Counted from the first letter of the stretch, positions 36,724-47,190 are shown. The stretch is 64,000 bases of DNA from Bog-473 sp963730785 (GCA_963730785.1 CAVSTF010000010.1:744001-808000); one strand, 5' to 3'. Numbers and translations are program-made. The notes: generated by a model from the letters alone, not told the origin.

Positions 36724-37580
36724 TCAAAACATGAAGTTCATGGCGGCCAGGACCTGGTGACCGAGGGCCGAGTCGCCGACCACTTGCAGCCCACCGGCGG
36801 CCTCCATCTTCTCCGCCGTGGCCCGCCCACAGCCAAGGCGGTTGAAGTCGACTCCCGACATGGCCAAGGTGACGTCCGGGTCGGCCGCCCACTTGACCTC
36901 CTTGGCCCTCCCGCCCTCCACCACGATGCTGAACTGGCGCCCGTCTTCGTTCGGCCCCTCCACCTCGAAGCGCACCACAGACCCTTCCGGCGCCTTGGCC
37001 TTCTTGCCCACCACCATGGGCATGGCCCCCTGTCCCGTGTTCAGGGCAATGGCCGACGCTCTTCCGCCGATCCCACCCGGCCGATCCAAGGCAAAGCGAA
37101 CGTCCTGCTCGTGGACCCAGCTGTCGAAGACCCGCACTTCGATGCCGGTGACCATGGGTGCTTCGCCCCTGGGCGTCCAACCCACCGCCGCCCACTCCTC
37201 GGCCGTCAACTCCCGCAGGGCGGCCAAGTCGTTGCTGCGTGATGTCACGGAACTCACTCAGCACCACATCGCCCGGCCAGTCCCGCCGCAGGGCAATCCA
37301 CTTCTCGTTGCCGGCCGCGAAATCGTTCTTCACGTGGTCGCCCAGCGGCCCGTCCCAGGCCGGATCGGCCTGTCCCCGGATGACACTTTCGATCCCGATG
37401 ATGTGGGACAACTGGTCCTGGACGGTCCATCCGGGGCACTCCGTAGGCAGCTGCCACTCATTGGTCACCAAGGCGTGGCACACCTCCGCCAGGCCCTCCC
37501 AGGTCTCCGCCAGGGCCTCAATTGCCGAATTTTCCCTGCTCCGCCCAATCCTGGTCCTGACCTGCTGCGTTGTCGCTCAC
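36724..37580 (-). CDS. DinB-like mycothiol-dependent maleylpyruvate isomerase family protein, two apparent +1 frameshifts
   Basis: 284 aa when repaired, from GTG 37580. Frame 1 gives SDNAAGQDQDWAEQGK, then after a +1 in the TTTT run 37530-37533 it reads EALAETWEGLAEVCHALVTNEWQLPTECPGWTVQDQLSHII, the conserved His-containing metal motif of the TIGR03083/DinB superfamily. A second +1 at about 37232-37246 leads to SNDLAALRELTAEEW and the C-terminal FNRLGCGRATAEK domain. Actinobacterial members use mycothiol; substrate unknown. TACTCT lies 7 bases before the start. The gene follows tig by 70 bases in the opposite reading order of the operon, so it is probably transcribed ahead of tig. Confidence 0.78.
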
Positions 37581-37587
37581 AAGCGTG

Positions 37588-37593
37588 AGAGTA
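37588..37593 (-). promoter_or_regulatory. Putative -10 box of the DinB-like gene
   Basis: TACTCT ends 7 bases before GTG 37580, matching the leaderless pattern of the window. Confidence 0.4.
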
Positions 37594-37682
37594 GCCCTCT
37601 CAGGCACAAACCATCCCCCCGCACCCCAGGGGTCACCGCTACCTTTTGGCCATCTGGGGGCTCAACTACATGAGGAGTTTGT

Positions 37683-37838
37683 ATGCCTAACTTTGAGGGT
37701 TATTGCGTGAAGTGCCGCGAGAAGCGGGAATTTGATGGGCAAGAGGTGGAGCTGGCCAATGGCCGTCGGGCCGCACAAGGTCTGTGCCCCACCTGTGGCA
37801 CCAAGATGAACCGCATCCTCGGCAAGAAGAAGGACTGA
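37683..37838 (+). CDS. DUF5679-like small zinc-ribbon protein
   Basis: 51 aa. ATG at 37683 with AGGAG 5 bases upstream. Cys residues come as YCVKCREKREF and later LCPTCGTKMNRI, giving two CxxC knuckles, with a Lys-rich end ILGKKKD. This matches DUF5679, a small protein found widely in Actinobacteria and some phyla nearby; function unknown, with nucleic-acid binding possible from the zinc ribbon and basic tail. A -10-like TACCTT lies about 40 bases upstream. It starts the plus-strand block that follows the DinB-like gene. Confidence 0.8.
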   Translation: MPNFEGYCVKCREKREFDGQEVELANGRRAAQGLCPTCGTKMNRILGKKKD

Positions 37839-37907
37839 CTGGTCACGCTTGTCACTTCGGCGCGTCATCACGAGCGCTGAGGTGGCAAGCGTGTCAGCAT
37901 CTGCAAT

Positions 37908-39637
37908 ATGCACGACCTGATCGTCCACGGCGGCACCCTCGTCGATGGGACTGGATCACCGCCCCGGACCGCCGACATCGCCATCGACAACGGGATCATC
38001 ACCGACGTCGGGCACTTTCCGGACTCAGCCGCCACTCGCACCATTGATGCCGACGGCCTCCTGGTCACTCCCGGATGGGTGGACATTCACACCCACTACG
38101 ACGGGCAGGCCACCTGGGATCCCGAACTGGCCCCTTCTTCGTGGCACGGCGTGACATCGCTCGTCATGGGCAACTGCGGCGTGGGCTTCGCACCGGCCAA
38201 GCCCGATCGCCACGACTGGCTCATCGGCCTCATGGAGGGCGTTGAAGACATCCCCGGTGCCGCCCTCAGCGAGGGCATCAACTGGGAGTGGGAAACCTTC
38301 CCCGAATACCTGGACGCCTTGGAACGCCGGCAGTGGACGGTCGACATCGGCACCCAAGTTCCCCACGGCGCCGTCCGGGCCTATGTCATGGGCGAGCGCG
38401 GCGCCCGCAACGAGCCGGCCAACCCCGAAGAGATCGACGCCATGCGGGCCATCGTCCTCGAAGCCCTACAGGCCGGGCGCGCTCGGATTCTCCACCTCTC
38501 GAACCATTGGGCATCGGGCCATCGACGGTGAACCGGTCCCGGGCACCTACGCCGCCGAGGACGAGCTCTTCGGGATTGGGGCCGCGCTGGCCGAAGCCGG
38601 TACCGGCGTCTTCGAACTGGCTCCCGGTCGGCTCGGCCGGCGAGCTCCTGTTGGATGCGGTGAAGGAAGTCGACTGGATGCGCCGCCTCTCCGCCAAGAT
38701 CGACCGCCCCGTCAGCTACGTGCTCCTCCAAGTGGACGACGAGCCCGACCTGTGGCGCAAGCAGCTCGACGCCTCGCTCGAAGCCTGCGCAGAAGGCGCC
38801 CGCCTCCACCCGCAAGTGGCCGGGCGACCGACCGGCATCTTGTCCGGACACCACACCACGCTGTGCTTCCTGGTCGACATCCCGGCCTACCAAGAACTCA
38901 AGGCCAAGGACCTGAATCCGAAGGAATTCGCAGCAGGCCTGGCTGACCCCGAGGTACGCCGGCGCATTACCGAATGGCAGCCCGGATCACCGGCGCAAGC
39001 CAAGGCGATGGAGAAGGCCTACCGGACCACCTTCTTCCTGGGCGACCCACCCAACTACGAACCAGGACCGGAACACTCGCTTCAGGGACTCGCCGAGGCC
39101 TCGGGCCTGACGCCGCTCGAAGTGGCCTACGACATCATGGCGGCCGGCGGCGGGCAGGGACTGCTCTATATCCCGATCCTGAACTACGCCACCGGTGATC
39201 TCGACCACGTCCGCGAAATGTTGCTGCACCCTCGCGGCGCACTGGGCCTGTCGGACGGCGGAGCCCACACCGGCACCATCTGCGACGCCTCCATGCCAAC
39301 TTTCATGCTGACCCACTGGACCCGGGACCGCAGCCGCGGCGACACCCTCCCCCTTCCTTTCATCGTCAAGAAGCAGACCCACGACACGGCCCGCCTCTAT
39401 GGCTTGAGCGACCGGGGCACCGTCGAAGCCGGGATGCTGGGCGACCTCAATCTCATTGACTACGACGGTCTCACCTTGGGCAGTCCCTACATCGCTTCCG
39501 ACCTACCGGCCGGCGGCAATCGCCTGCTGCAGAAGGCCTCCGGCTACGTGGCCACCATCAAGAAGGGCACGGTCACCTTTGAAAATGGAGTGGCCACCGG
39601 GGACTACCCGGGCCGGCTTGTACGAGGAAGTCGCTGA
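37908..39637 (+). CDS. D-aminoacylase / N-acyl-D-amino-acid deacylase family amidohydrolase, two apparent +1 frameshifts
   Basis: 575 aa when repaired. N-terminal MHDLIVHGGTLVDGTGSPPRTADIAI, then GWVDIHTHYDGQATWD (HxH metal ligands) and GNCGVGFAPAKPD. One extra G in GGG 38475-38477 and one extra C in CCC 38623-38625 break it between QAGALGFSTSRTIGH and VGSAGELLLDAVKEVDW. The C-terminal part has LSDGGAHTGTICDASM (metal Asp) and LRFIVKKQTHDTARLYG-like segment. It should remove acyl groups from D-amino acids or a related amide. Each shift is confirmed by continuous family sequence on both sides. Confidence 0.85.
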
Positions 39638-39655
39638 GCACGGCAAACTAAGGCG

Positions 39656-41005
39656 GTGGATGCACCCCAGACTCGATACGCCCTGCGGGACGGGCTGCAC
39701 ATCGGGTACCAAATCTGGGGTGACGGACCCATCGATGTCCTGGAGTTCAACAACGGCCTCATGATCTCGGTCGACGAGACGTCGGACGAACCCAACTGGA
39801 ATCGTTACGAAGAGAGCCTGGCCAGCTTCTGCCGGCTCATCCGCTTCGACGCCATGGGCTTGGGTCTATCCGATCCGTTCCCGGCCGACATCAATCCCAG
39901 CGTGCACGGCTGGGCCAATGACGCCATCGCCGTGCTCGACCACGCCGGCAGCACAAAGGCGGTGGCTCTCAGTTCGAGCGGGGGCTCCCTGCCGGCCATT
40001 TGCATGGCGGCGCGTTACCCGGAACGCGTGTCGTCGCTGGTGATGATTAATCCTTCGTCGCGCATCATGGAGGACGTTGACTACTCGGTGGGCATCACCC
40101 AAGAACTCTTCGATTCCATCCCGAACAACATCGAGAACCCGATCCACTCGGACGAAGTGCCGATGGACATCGCCATCTATGTACCGAGCCTCTCCCACCG
40201 GGTCGGTTTTCGGGAGTGGTGGGGTCGGGCCGCCCGCCGGGGCGCCAGTCCAGGTACGGCGATGGCATGGAACCTCGCCCTCTTTGGATCCGACGTGCGG
40301 GAACACCTCTCCGAAATCACCTGCCCCACGTTGATCATCTCGCATGAGCAGGGCTTCGCCGACCTGGTTGAACATGGCCGCTATATCAGTGAGCGGATCG
40401 TCGGATCCCGGTTCGTCACCTTGCCTGGACGCGACATCGTGCCCTGGGCCGGAGAGTTCGACAACATCATTGACGAGATCGAGGAGTTCATCACCGGTCA
40501 ACGGCGAGGTCACCAGGCCGAGCGCACGTTGGCCACCGTGCTCTTCACCGACATCGTCGACTCGACCGTCCGCGCCGCCGCCGCGGGGGATCGCCAATGG
40601 CGGAGCGTGCTGGACGAATACGACGTCAACGTCGAACGCCTGCTAGCCCGCTTCGACGGCACACTGGTCAAGAACACCGGCGATGGCACGCTGGCCCGCT
40701 TCGCCAGCCCGGCTCAAGGCATCCGCTGCGCCAAGGCCATGGTCGAGACGGCCCAGAACTTCGAAATGGAGATCCGAGCGGGACTGCACGCCGGTGAAAT
40801 AGAACTCCGGGGCGACGACATCGGTGGTCTGGCCGTCCACATCGCCTCCCGGGTCAGCGCCCTGGCCGGCCACAGTGAGGTCCTGACGACCGGCACCGTG
40901 CGGGACCTGGTGGTTGGCTCCGGCATCGTGTTCGACGATCGGGGCCGGCACAATCTCAAGGGCATACCCGACGAATGGCAACTGCTCTCCGTTGTGCAGG
41001 CCTGA
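39656..41005 (+). CDS. Alpha/beta hydrolase fused to class III nucleotide cyclase
   Basis: 449 aa, GTG start. Residues 1-280 form an alpha/beta hydrolase (IGYQIWGDGPIDVLEF, FDAMGLGLSDPF, nucleophile elbow ALSSSGGSLPAI, and a late PTLIISHEQGF). Residues 290-449 are a class III cyclase homology domain: LFTDIVDST (metal Asp), KNTGDGTLARF (Lys and second metal Asp) and LAVHIASRV, where the usual Asn is His but the Arg remains. Thus it could make cAMP or another cyclic nucleotide, perhaps controlled by the hydrolase part acting as ligand sensor; that is inference. It starts 18 bases after the deacylase. Confidence 0.85.
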   Translation: MDAPQTRYALRDGLHIGYQIWGDGPIDVLEFNNGLMISVDETSDEPNWNRYEESLASFCRLIRFDAMGLGLSDPFPADINPSVHGWANDAIAVLDHAGSTKAVALSSSGGSLPAICMAARYPERVSSLVMINPSSRIMEDVDYSVGITQELFDSIPNNIENPIHSDEVPMDIAIYVPSLSHRVGFREWWGRAARRGASPGTAMAWNLALFGSDVREHLSEITCPTLIISHEQGFADLVEHGRYISERIVGSRFVTLPGRDIVPWAGEFDNIIDEIEEFITGQRRGHQAERTLATVLFTDIVDSTVRAAAAGDRQWRSVLDEYDVNVERLLARFDGTLVKNTGDGTLARFASPAQGIRCAKAMVETAQNFEMEIRAGLHAGEIELRGDDIGGLAVHIASRVSALAGHSEVLTTGTVRDLVVGSGIVFDDRGRHNLKGIPDEWQLLSVVQA

Positions 41006-41038
41006 GTCGATGTCACGACCCTGCGCCAAAGTGACGGG

Positions 41039-43135
41039 GTGAGCCGATCTTTCTCCCCGGTGCTCGCTGACCTGGACGAGGAACAGCGGGCTGCCGTCTT
41101 GGCCCCGCCAGGTCCGCTCGCCATCATCGCCGGTGCCGGCACCGGCAAGACCAGGACCATCACCCACCGACTGGCATACCGGTGCCTCGAAGAGGGGCTC
41201 GACCCCAGCTCCGTATTGGCCGTCACCCATTCGACCAAAGCGGCCGGCGAACTGCGTGACCGCACGCGTCAACTCGGGGTGGGCGACGTGTCCGCTCGCA
41301 CCTTTCACTCGGCCGCCCTTCGTCTACTCACCCGCCACTGGGAGGCCACCGGCCGTGGTGGCTCACTCACCCTGCTCGACTCCAAGTACGGGCTCATCCG
41401 ATCCGTGCTCGAGCGGCGTTTCGGCCAGGCCGGCACCGACGCCGTCTTCGACCTGGCCTCGGAAATCGGTTGGGCCAAGTCACGACTCATTTCTCCCGCC
41501 AACTACGCGGCCGCCGTCACCGAAGTTGACCGAGTCGTTCCCCGCGACGCCGCGGAAATCGCCCAGGTGTTTGCCGACTTCGAGGAAGAGAAAGAGCGGA
41601 TCGGCCGAGTCGATTTTGAGGATCTCCTCACCCTGACCGCCGACCTCTTGCAACGTGACGAAGCGGTGGCCAGTGAGACCCGGCAGACCTATCGGTGTTT
41701 TGTGGTCGACGAATATCAAGACACCGACCCGGCCCAGCAACAGTTCCTGGACGCGCTGCTGGGCGATGGCCACGACATCTGTGTCGTGGGCGACCCCAAC
41801 CAGTCGATCTACCAGTTCAAGGGGGCCGAGGCAACCATTCTCGGACAGTTCGCTTCCCGGCATCCGAACACGACCGTGGTGCGCCTCGTCCGCGACTATC
41901 GCTCCACTCCCGAAGTCGTCACCTGGGCCAACCGACTCATCACGCCTCGTCCTTCTGAAGCGCTGGTCGGTCAACGACCATCAGGACCGGCTCCCCGGAT
42001 CGTGTCGGTTGAAAATGAAGCGGCCGAAGAGGCTCACGTGATCCGACAGATCACACGACTCATAGACGAGGGCACACCAGCTCGCGAGATCGCCATCCTC
42101 TATCGCTTCAACGCCCAGTCGGCCCGGTTCGAAGCGGCACTGACCGGAGCCGGCATCCCCTACAACGTGGCCGACAACGAACGCTTCTTCGAACGACCTG
42201 AGATTCGTGAGCCACTGATCATCTTTGGTCGGGCGGCAAGAACAGATCCCGACGCCAAAGGTCTAGAACTCCTCCAGCACATCTTGTCCGCCTCCGGGTT
42301 CGATCCCGCCACTCCCCCGCCCGGATCAGGGGCCGCCCGCAGTCGCTGGGAAGCGGTGGCTGCGTTGGTGGACCTCCTGGGCCAATTGCCGGAGGCCGAA
42401 GAGATCGATGCGGCGTCCCTCCTTATCGAAATCAATCGCCGGGCCACCGAAGCACACGCACCGACCCAGGGTGGCGTGACCTTGGCCACCCTCCATAAGT
42501 CCAAGGGACTCGAATTCGATGCCGTCTTCTGCGTGGCGCTCCTCGACGGATCACTACCGTCCGCCTACGCAAAGACGCCGGAGCAACTCGAAGAAGAGCG
42601 ACGCCTCTTCTATGTCGGCATCACCCGAGCTCGGATGCATCTCTTCGTCTCATGGGCCAAGGAACGACCGGGACCCAATGGCCAGACGTGGAAGGGACGA
42701 CCCAGCCAATTCCTGGACGACCTGCAACCACCTCCGAGCCCGAAGAGTGATTGGGTCGCCCAGCGCCGGGCAAACGCCGGACGCAACGCTGCGCCCTCGG
42801 GACCGTCTCTCTCCACCTGCGCCCACTGCGGCACTGAACTAAGGGGCATGCCGGCCCGACGACTTGGTCGATGCAGCCTGGAGTGCCTCAGCGACGACGA
42901 CGCCCGGCTGGCCCGAGTTCTCTCCAAGTGGCGGAACGAAGTCGCCCCCACCATGGGCCTCGAGCCGCAGGACCTGGCCAGCGATCGGGCACTCTTCGCC
43001 CTGATATCGGCTCCCCCTGGCTCGCACTTTGAACTGCAATCAGTGGCCGGTCTCTACCAACCTGGCGTGACGACGTTCGGCCGGGACCTGGTGACACGGA
43101 TTCGAGACGTCACGGCATCATTCGCTCATCGGTAG
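41039..43135 (+). CDS. UvrD2-type SF1 DNA helicase
   Basis: 698 aa, GTG start. Helicase motifs: Q-motif LDEEQRAAVLAPPGPLAIIAGAGTGKT (Walker A), DEYQDTDPAQQQFL (motif II), GDPNQSIYQFKGA (III), and VTLATLHKSKGLEFD (V). After motif VI, a linker leads to a Cys cluster CAHC and CSLEC spaced 14 residues, and an HRDC-like C-terminal domain (about 620-698). This architecture matches mycobacterial UvrD2, a 3'-5' helicase in DNA repair whose Cys cluster is needed for unwinding. The second Cys pair here is CxxxC rather than CxxC. Confidence 0.87.
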   Translation: MSRSFSPVLADLDEEQRAAVLAPPGPLAIIAGAGTGKTRTITHRLAYRCLEEGLDPSSVLAVTHSTKAAGELRDRTRQLGVGDVSARTFHSAALRLLTRHWEATGRGGSLTLLDSKYGLIRSVLERRFGQAGTDAVFDLASEIGWAKSRLISPANYAAAVTEVDRVVPRDAAEIAQVFADFEEEKERIGRVDFEDLLTLTADLLQRDEAVASETRQTYRCFVVDEYQDTDPAQQQFLDALLGDGHDICVVGDPNQSIYQFKGAEATILGQFASRHPNTTVVRLVRDYRSTPEVVTWANRLITPRPSEALVGQRPSGPAPRIVSVENEAAEEAHVIRQITRLIDEGTPAREIAILYRFNAQSARFEAALTGAGIPYNVADNERFFERPEIREPLIIFGRAARTDPDAKGLELLQHILSASGFDPATPPPGSGAARSRWEAVAALVDLLGQLPEAEEIDAASLLIEINRRATEAHAPTQGGVTLATLHKSKGLEFDAVFCVALLDGSLPSAYAKTPEQLEEERRLFYVGITRARMHLFVSWAKERPGPNGQTWKGRPSQFLDDLQPPPSPKSDWVAQRRANAGRNAAPSGPSLSTCAHCGTELRGMPARRLGRCSLECLSDDDARLARVLSKWRNEVAPTMGLEPQDLASDRALFALISAPPGSHFELQSVAGLYQPGVTTFGRDLVTRIRDVTASFAHR

Positions 43136-43265
43136 CCGAACCTCGACGCACTAGCAGTCCAGTAGCATTGGACGGCTTCACTGATCCGCCCAGCGCCAAC
43201 AGAACGTCGGAAGCACAGAAAAGTGCCTGGTCAAGTGATGTGTACACGCAGCAGAAGTTTGACAA

Positions 43266-43342
43266 CGGGATGTGGCGCAGCTTGGCAGCGCGCCTGCTTT
43301 GGGAGCAGGAGGTCCGGGGTTCAAATCCCCGCATCCCGACCA
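43266..43342 (+). tRNA. tRNA-Pro (anticodon TGG)
   Basis: Acceptor arms CGGGATG (43266-43272) and CATCCCG (43332-43338), discriminator A and encoded CCA (43340-43342). Anticodon stem CCTGC/GCAGG with loop TTTGGGA; anticodon TGG at 43300-43302. The T arm is GTCCGGGGTTCAAATCCCC. Length 77 with CCA. Confidence 0.95.
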
Positions 43343-43352
43343 CATGGGCTTG

Positions 43353-43364
43353 ACCCTTTCGGGT
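43353..43364 (+). terminator. Weak hairpin after tRNA-Pro
   Basis: ACCC-TTTC-GGGT inverted repeat 11 bases after the tRNA. A short stem without U-tract; possible but weak terminator. Confidence 0.25.
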
Positions 43365-43430
43365 GGGAGTGACTTGTAGTCCCCTTTAGGTTCTTGATGG
43401 CCAAAACGGGTCTGCCTGCGGTGGCCAAAG

Positions 43431-43436
43431 TAAAGT
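43431..43436 (+). promoter_or_regulatory. Putative -10 box of the cyclase-AAA-TPR gene
   Basis: TAAAGT ends 7 bases before the GTG at 43444, without a Shine-Dalgarno site; leaderless pattern. Confidence 0.45.
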
Positions 43437-43443
43437 CACGCTG

Positions 43444-46400
43444 GTGGCGGAAGGCCCTCCCGTGTCCAGCCAGGTCGCAACCATCATGTTCACCGACATC
43501 GTTGGGTCGACCGAGCTTTCACAGCGCCTGTCGTCAGACGCCGCGGACGAAGTTCGTCGAAGTCACTTTTCGATTCTGCGCCAGGCCGCTGCCGAAGCAG
43601 GTGGCACCGAGGTCAAGAACCTCGGTGACGGGATCATGGTTGTTTTTCCCACCAGTTCAACCGCTTTGTCGTGCGCGGTGGCCATGCAACAGAGAGTTGA
43701 TCGCGACAACCGTGATCATGAACATTCCGTAGGCCTGCGGGTCGGACTGAGCGGTGGAGAAGTCGTCGGCGAAGACAACGACTACTGGGGCGACCCGGTC
43801 ATCGAGGCGGCCAGACTCTGCGCCCTCTGCGACGGGGGGCAAATTCTGGCAGCCGACATCGTGCGAGGAATGGCCGGTCGGCGAAGCCCTCATGCCTGTC
43901 AGTCCGTCGGACCACTGTCCTTGAAAGGGCTGCCCGAACCAGTCCCGGTCGTCGAGGTGCTCTGGGAACCGCTTCCCTATGTTGATCCCAACAGCCTCGT
44001 GCCCCTTCCACGACCCCTGACCGTCCAACCCCCTCTCCTGATGGTTGGTCGAGATGTCGAGCTGCTACAGATTGCCCACACAACCAAACGTGTGGCCGCT
44101 GGTGACGGACGTGAAGTACTTCTCGTATCGGGCGAGGCGGGATTGGGCAAGACCACCCTGGTGGCCAATGCAGCGCGCTCGGCCTTCGAAAACGGGGCCT
44201 GCGTCCTCTTCGGCCACTGCGAAGAGGACCTCGCCACCCCCTACCAGCTGTTTGCCGAGGCTCTCGGTCACTATGTCTCCCACGCAGCCGAGGAGCGTCT
44301 CCTCGCCCATGTGGAGGTCCATGGGTCGGAACTGGTCCGATTGGTCCCGGCACTCGCCCAACGAATCCCTGACCTGCCGCCATCGAAAGCAACCGACTCC
44401 GACACGGAGCGGTACTTGCTCTTTGCTGCGGTCGTCGGACTGTTGCGCCTGGCATCGGAATACCAGCCCATCATCCTCGTGCTCGATGACCTCCAGTGGG
44501 CGGATAGAGCGAGCTTGCTTCTGCTGCGCCACCTGGCGGCGGCCGAGCAGACCATGCAGGTGTTCACCGTTGGGACCTATAGAGACACCGAATTGTCTAT
44601 GTCGCACCCGCTCCTCGACACCTTGGCTGCCCTCCACCGTATGAGTGGCGTCTCAAGGGTGGATCTGACGGGACTCAATGACACCGATGTGGTCGCATTG
44701 CTGGAGTCCGCCGCAGGTTCAACGCTCGACGACACCGGAGTCGGGCTGGCCCACGCCGTGCGTCGTGAGACCGATGGAAATCCATTCTTCGTCACCGAAA
44801 TACTGCGCCATCTCTCGGAAACCGGGATGCTCTACCAAGACGCCGCGAACCAGTGGACGACGTCGGACTCCTTTGAACAGATTGCTCTGCCCGAAAGCGT
44901 GCGCGTCGTGATCGGCGCCAGGGTCGGTCGGTTGGGTGAAAGCGCACAGCGGGTACTTTCCGTCGCGTCGGTCATCGGTCGCGACTTCGATCTCGATCTT
45001 CTGAGCAAAGCGACGAATGCCTCTGAAGACGAACTACTCGACATCCTTGACGCCGCTTCCGCCGTGGCACTACTGCGCGAGGGGACGGACACCCCTGGGC
45101 ACTACAACTTCGCCCACGCCCTGGTTCAGCACACCTTGTACGAGGACCTCGGCCCCAGCCGTCGGGCGAGGACCCACCGAGTGGTGGCTCTAGCCCTGGA
45201 AGAATTGTGTGGGGACCGACCCGGAGGCAGGGTCGGAGAACTGGCCCGACACTGGTCCTTTGCCGCCCAACAGGAAGACCTGTTCAAAGCCATCGACTAC
45301 TCCCGTCAGGCTGGTGAGTCTGCGCTCGTTGCCCTGGCCCCAGCGGACGCGCTGACGTACTTCGCCCAAGCACTGGACCTCTATTCCAGAGTCGAACATG
45401 TCGATCCTGTTTTGGGTATTGATCTGGCTATTGGCCTGGGGACAGCTCAGCGCCAGGCCGGGGACGCTGCCTTCCGCGACACGCTCCTCGAGGCGTCACA
45501 TCGGGCTGCGGACCTCAACGACACTGATCGACTCGTCGCTGCCGCCCTGGCCAACAACCGTGGTACTTACAGTGCGGCCGGTTCGATAGACGCCGAGAGA
45601 GTCCAGATCCTCGAGATGGTTCAGGAACGGCTCGCACCCGACGATCACAACCGGGCGCTCGTCCTCGCCACCTTGTGCTCGGAAGTCAGCTACGGAACAC
45701 CACTGGAACGCCGCATGGCCCTGGCCGACGAGGCCGTCGCCATTGCCCGGTCTTCGGGTGACGATGCCGTAATAGTGAGGGTGCTCAACCTCATCGCGCT
45801 TTCGCTCATGGTGCCCTCCATGCTCGAACAGTCCTTGGCCTGGACGTCAGACGCCATTCATCGGGCCGATCGAGTTGGCGACCCCGTCATGTTGTTCACG
45901 GCTGCTGGCACACATTGCATCGCCTCTGCCCACACGGGGGATGTTGACGAATATGACCGCTGCCTCGAGATCATGACGTCGCTGGACAACCAAATCGATC
46001 AGTCACTCTTGAGCTGGCGGCTCAATATGCGCCGCTCCGTGCGGGCCATGATCGCCGGGGATCATGTGCAAGCCGAACAGTTCGCCAACGAAGCTTTCCA
46101 GTTCGGCACGGACAGCGGTCAACCCGATGCATTCATTCTCTTCGGCGCCAATCTCGTCACCATCAACCTCCAACGCGGGACGCTGCACGGCATGGTGCCG
46201 ATGTTTGAGCAATACGTAGCCGACAATCCTGGGCTACCCGTTTTCGCCGCGGTCCTGGCCGCGGCTCATGCAGATGGTGACCGCCTGGAGGACGCGCGAC
46301 AGAGTGTTGGCGGAATTTGCCGCTGGTGATTACTACCTTCCGCTCGACCAAGGTTGGCTTACCGGCATCGTTGGCTTTTCACTGGCTGCCATCGAATGTC

Positions 46401-46771
46401 GCGAGCCGGAGTACGCACTGCGGCTATTCGACATGCTCGTTCCGTGGGCTGAACATTGGGCCCTGCTGTCTGCGGGCACGGTTGAAGGTCCGGTCAGCCA
46501 ATATCTCGGCGCCCTGGCCACAGTTCTCGGGCGCTTTGACGAAGCTGAGGCCTACTTTGCCCAAGCAGCCGAGTCATGTGCCAAAGCTTCCGCCAAATAT
46601 TTCGCCGCCCTCACGAACCTCTGGTGGGGAATGATGCTTGCTGAGCGCAACGTTCCAGGTGATCCCGAGCGGGCCAGGGACCTCCTGGCCAAGGCGCACG
46701 CTTCCGCAGTTACCAATACGTACAGCACGCTGGAGCGCCGCGCCCGCGCAGCATTGCTGAAGCTGCCCTGA
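43444..46771 (+). CDS. Class III cyclase - AAA ATPase - TPR regulator, apparent +1 frameshift
   Basis: 1108 aa when repaired. Residues 1-180: cyclase homology domain (IMFTDIVGST, EVKNLGDGIMVVF, YWGDPVIEAARL; Glu replaces the usual Asn). About 200-480: AAA ATPase with MVGRDVELLQI, Walker A SGEAGLGKTTLVAN and Walker B ILVLDDLQWAD. The rest is helical repeats. A +1 at about 46295-46302 joins DRLEDAR to VLAEFAAGDYYLPLDQG. The arrangement resembles multidomain cyclase/MalT-like ATPase regulators frequent in Actinobacteria. No C-terminal LuxR helix-turn-helix is visible, so it may act by protein contacts. Confidence 0.83.
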
Positions 46772-46795
46772 ACAGCTCGTAAGCGCCTGGGCCGG

Positions 46796-47188
46796 TTAGG
46801 CGGCGGAGTGGCGCATGCTCACGCTGCACCACGACCGCTTGCGACACGATGGACATGTCATCCGGTGATCGAATTTGCCTCGAGGTAGCCAGGTGCCGAT
46901 CGGAAACTGGAAGATCAGGAGATCGAGCAGGGCAACGTGGGAGAGCTGACGGCAACGTTCGCACTCCACCGTGAAGACCCCTCGGTCAGCCAGTGGGTTG
47001 TCCGAGGTCGAACGCAAGCTATTCGACTCCGGTCGGGCACCAGAAAACAATGCCCGTTTGCCGACCGGCAACGCGACCATCGGCGATCCGGCTGAGTGAT
47101 CCTCCTTCTCGCCGGGATTGCTCGCCGATGGCACCCAGAACAACGCCCGCTTACCCAGTGGATCCGGCGCCTTATCGCCGCGAGCCAC
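46796..47188 (-). CDS. ParA-associated zinc-ribbon protein with duplicated GKRALF motif
   Basis: 130 aa, GTG two bases after the ParA stop. The N-terminal 65 residues look disordered and contain the motif PLGKRALFW (12-17 core) and again PVGKRALFS (43-48 core). The C-terminal half has CERC (76-79) and CPSC (112-115), giving a zinc-binding fold around a hydrophobic stretch LLDLLIFQFPIGTW. I do not recognise the family. Adjacent spacing suggests it is made with ParA. A duplicated short motif in a disordered tail is consistent with binding a partner; this is inference. It is convergent with the cyclase gene, 24 bases apart. Confidence 0.6.
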   Translation of the reverse strand: MARGDKAPDPLGKRALFWVPSASNPGEKEDHSAGSPMVALPVGKRALFSGARPESNSLRSTSDNPLADRGVFTVECERCRQLSHVALLDLLIFQFPIGTWLPRGKFDHRMTCPSCRKRSWCSVSMRHSAA

Positions 47189-47190
47189 GT

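Noticed and set aside
43110..43343. 77-aa open frame on the minus strand containing RGFEPRTSCSQSRRA
   Set aside because: It is the reverse complement of tRNA-Pro; this peptide is a well-known false gene over tRNAs.
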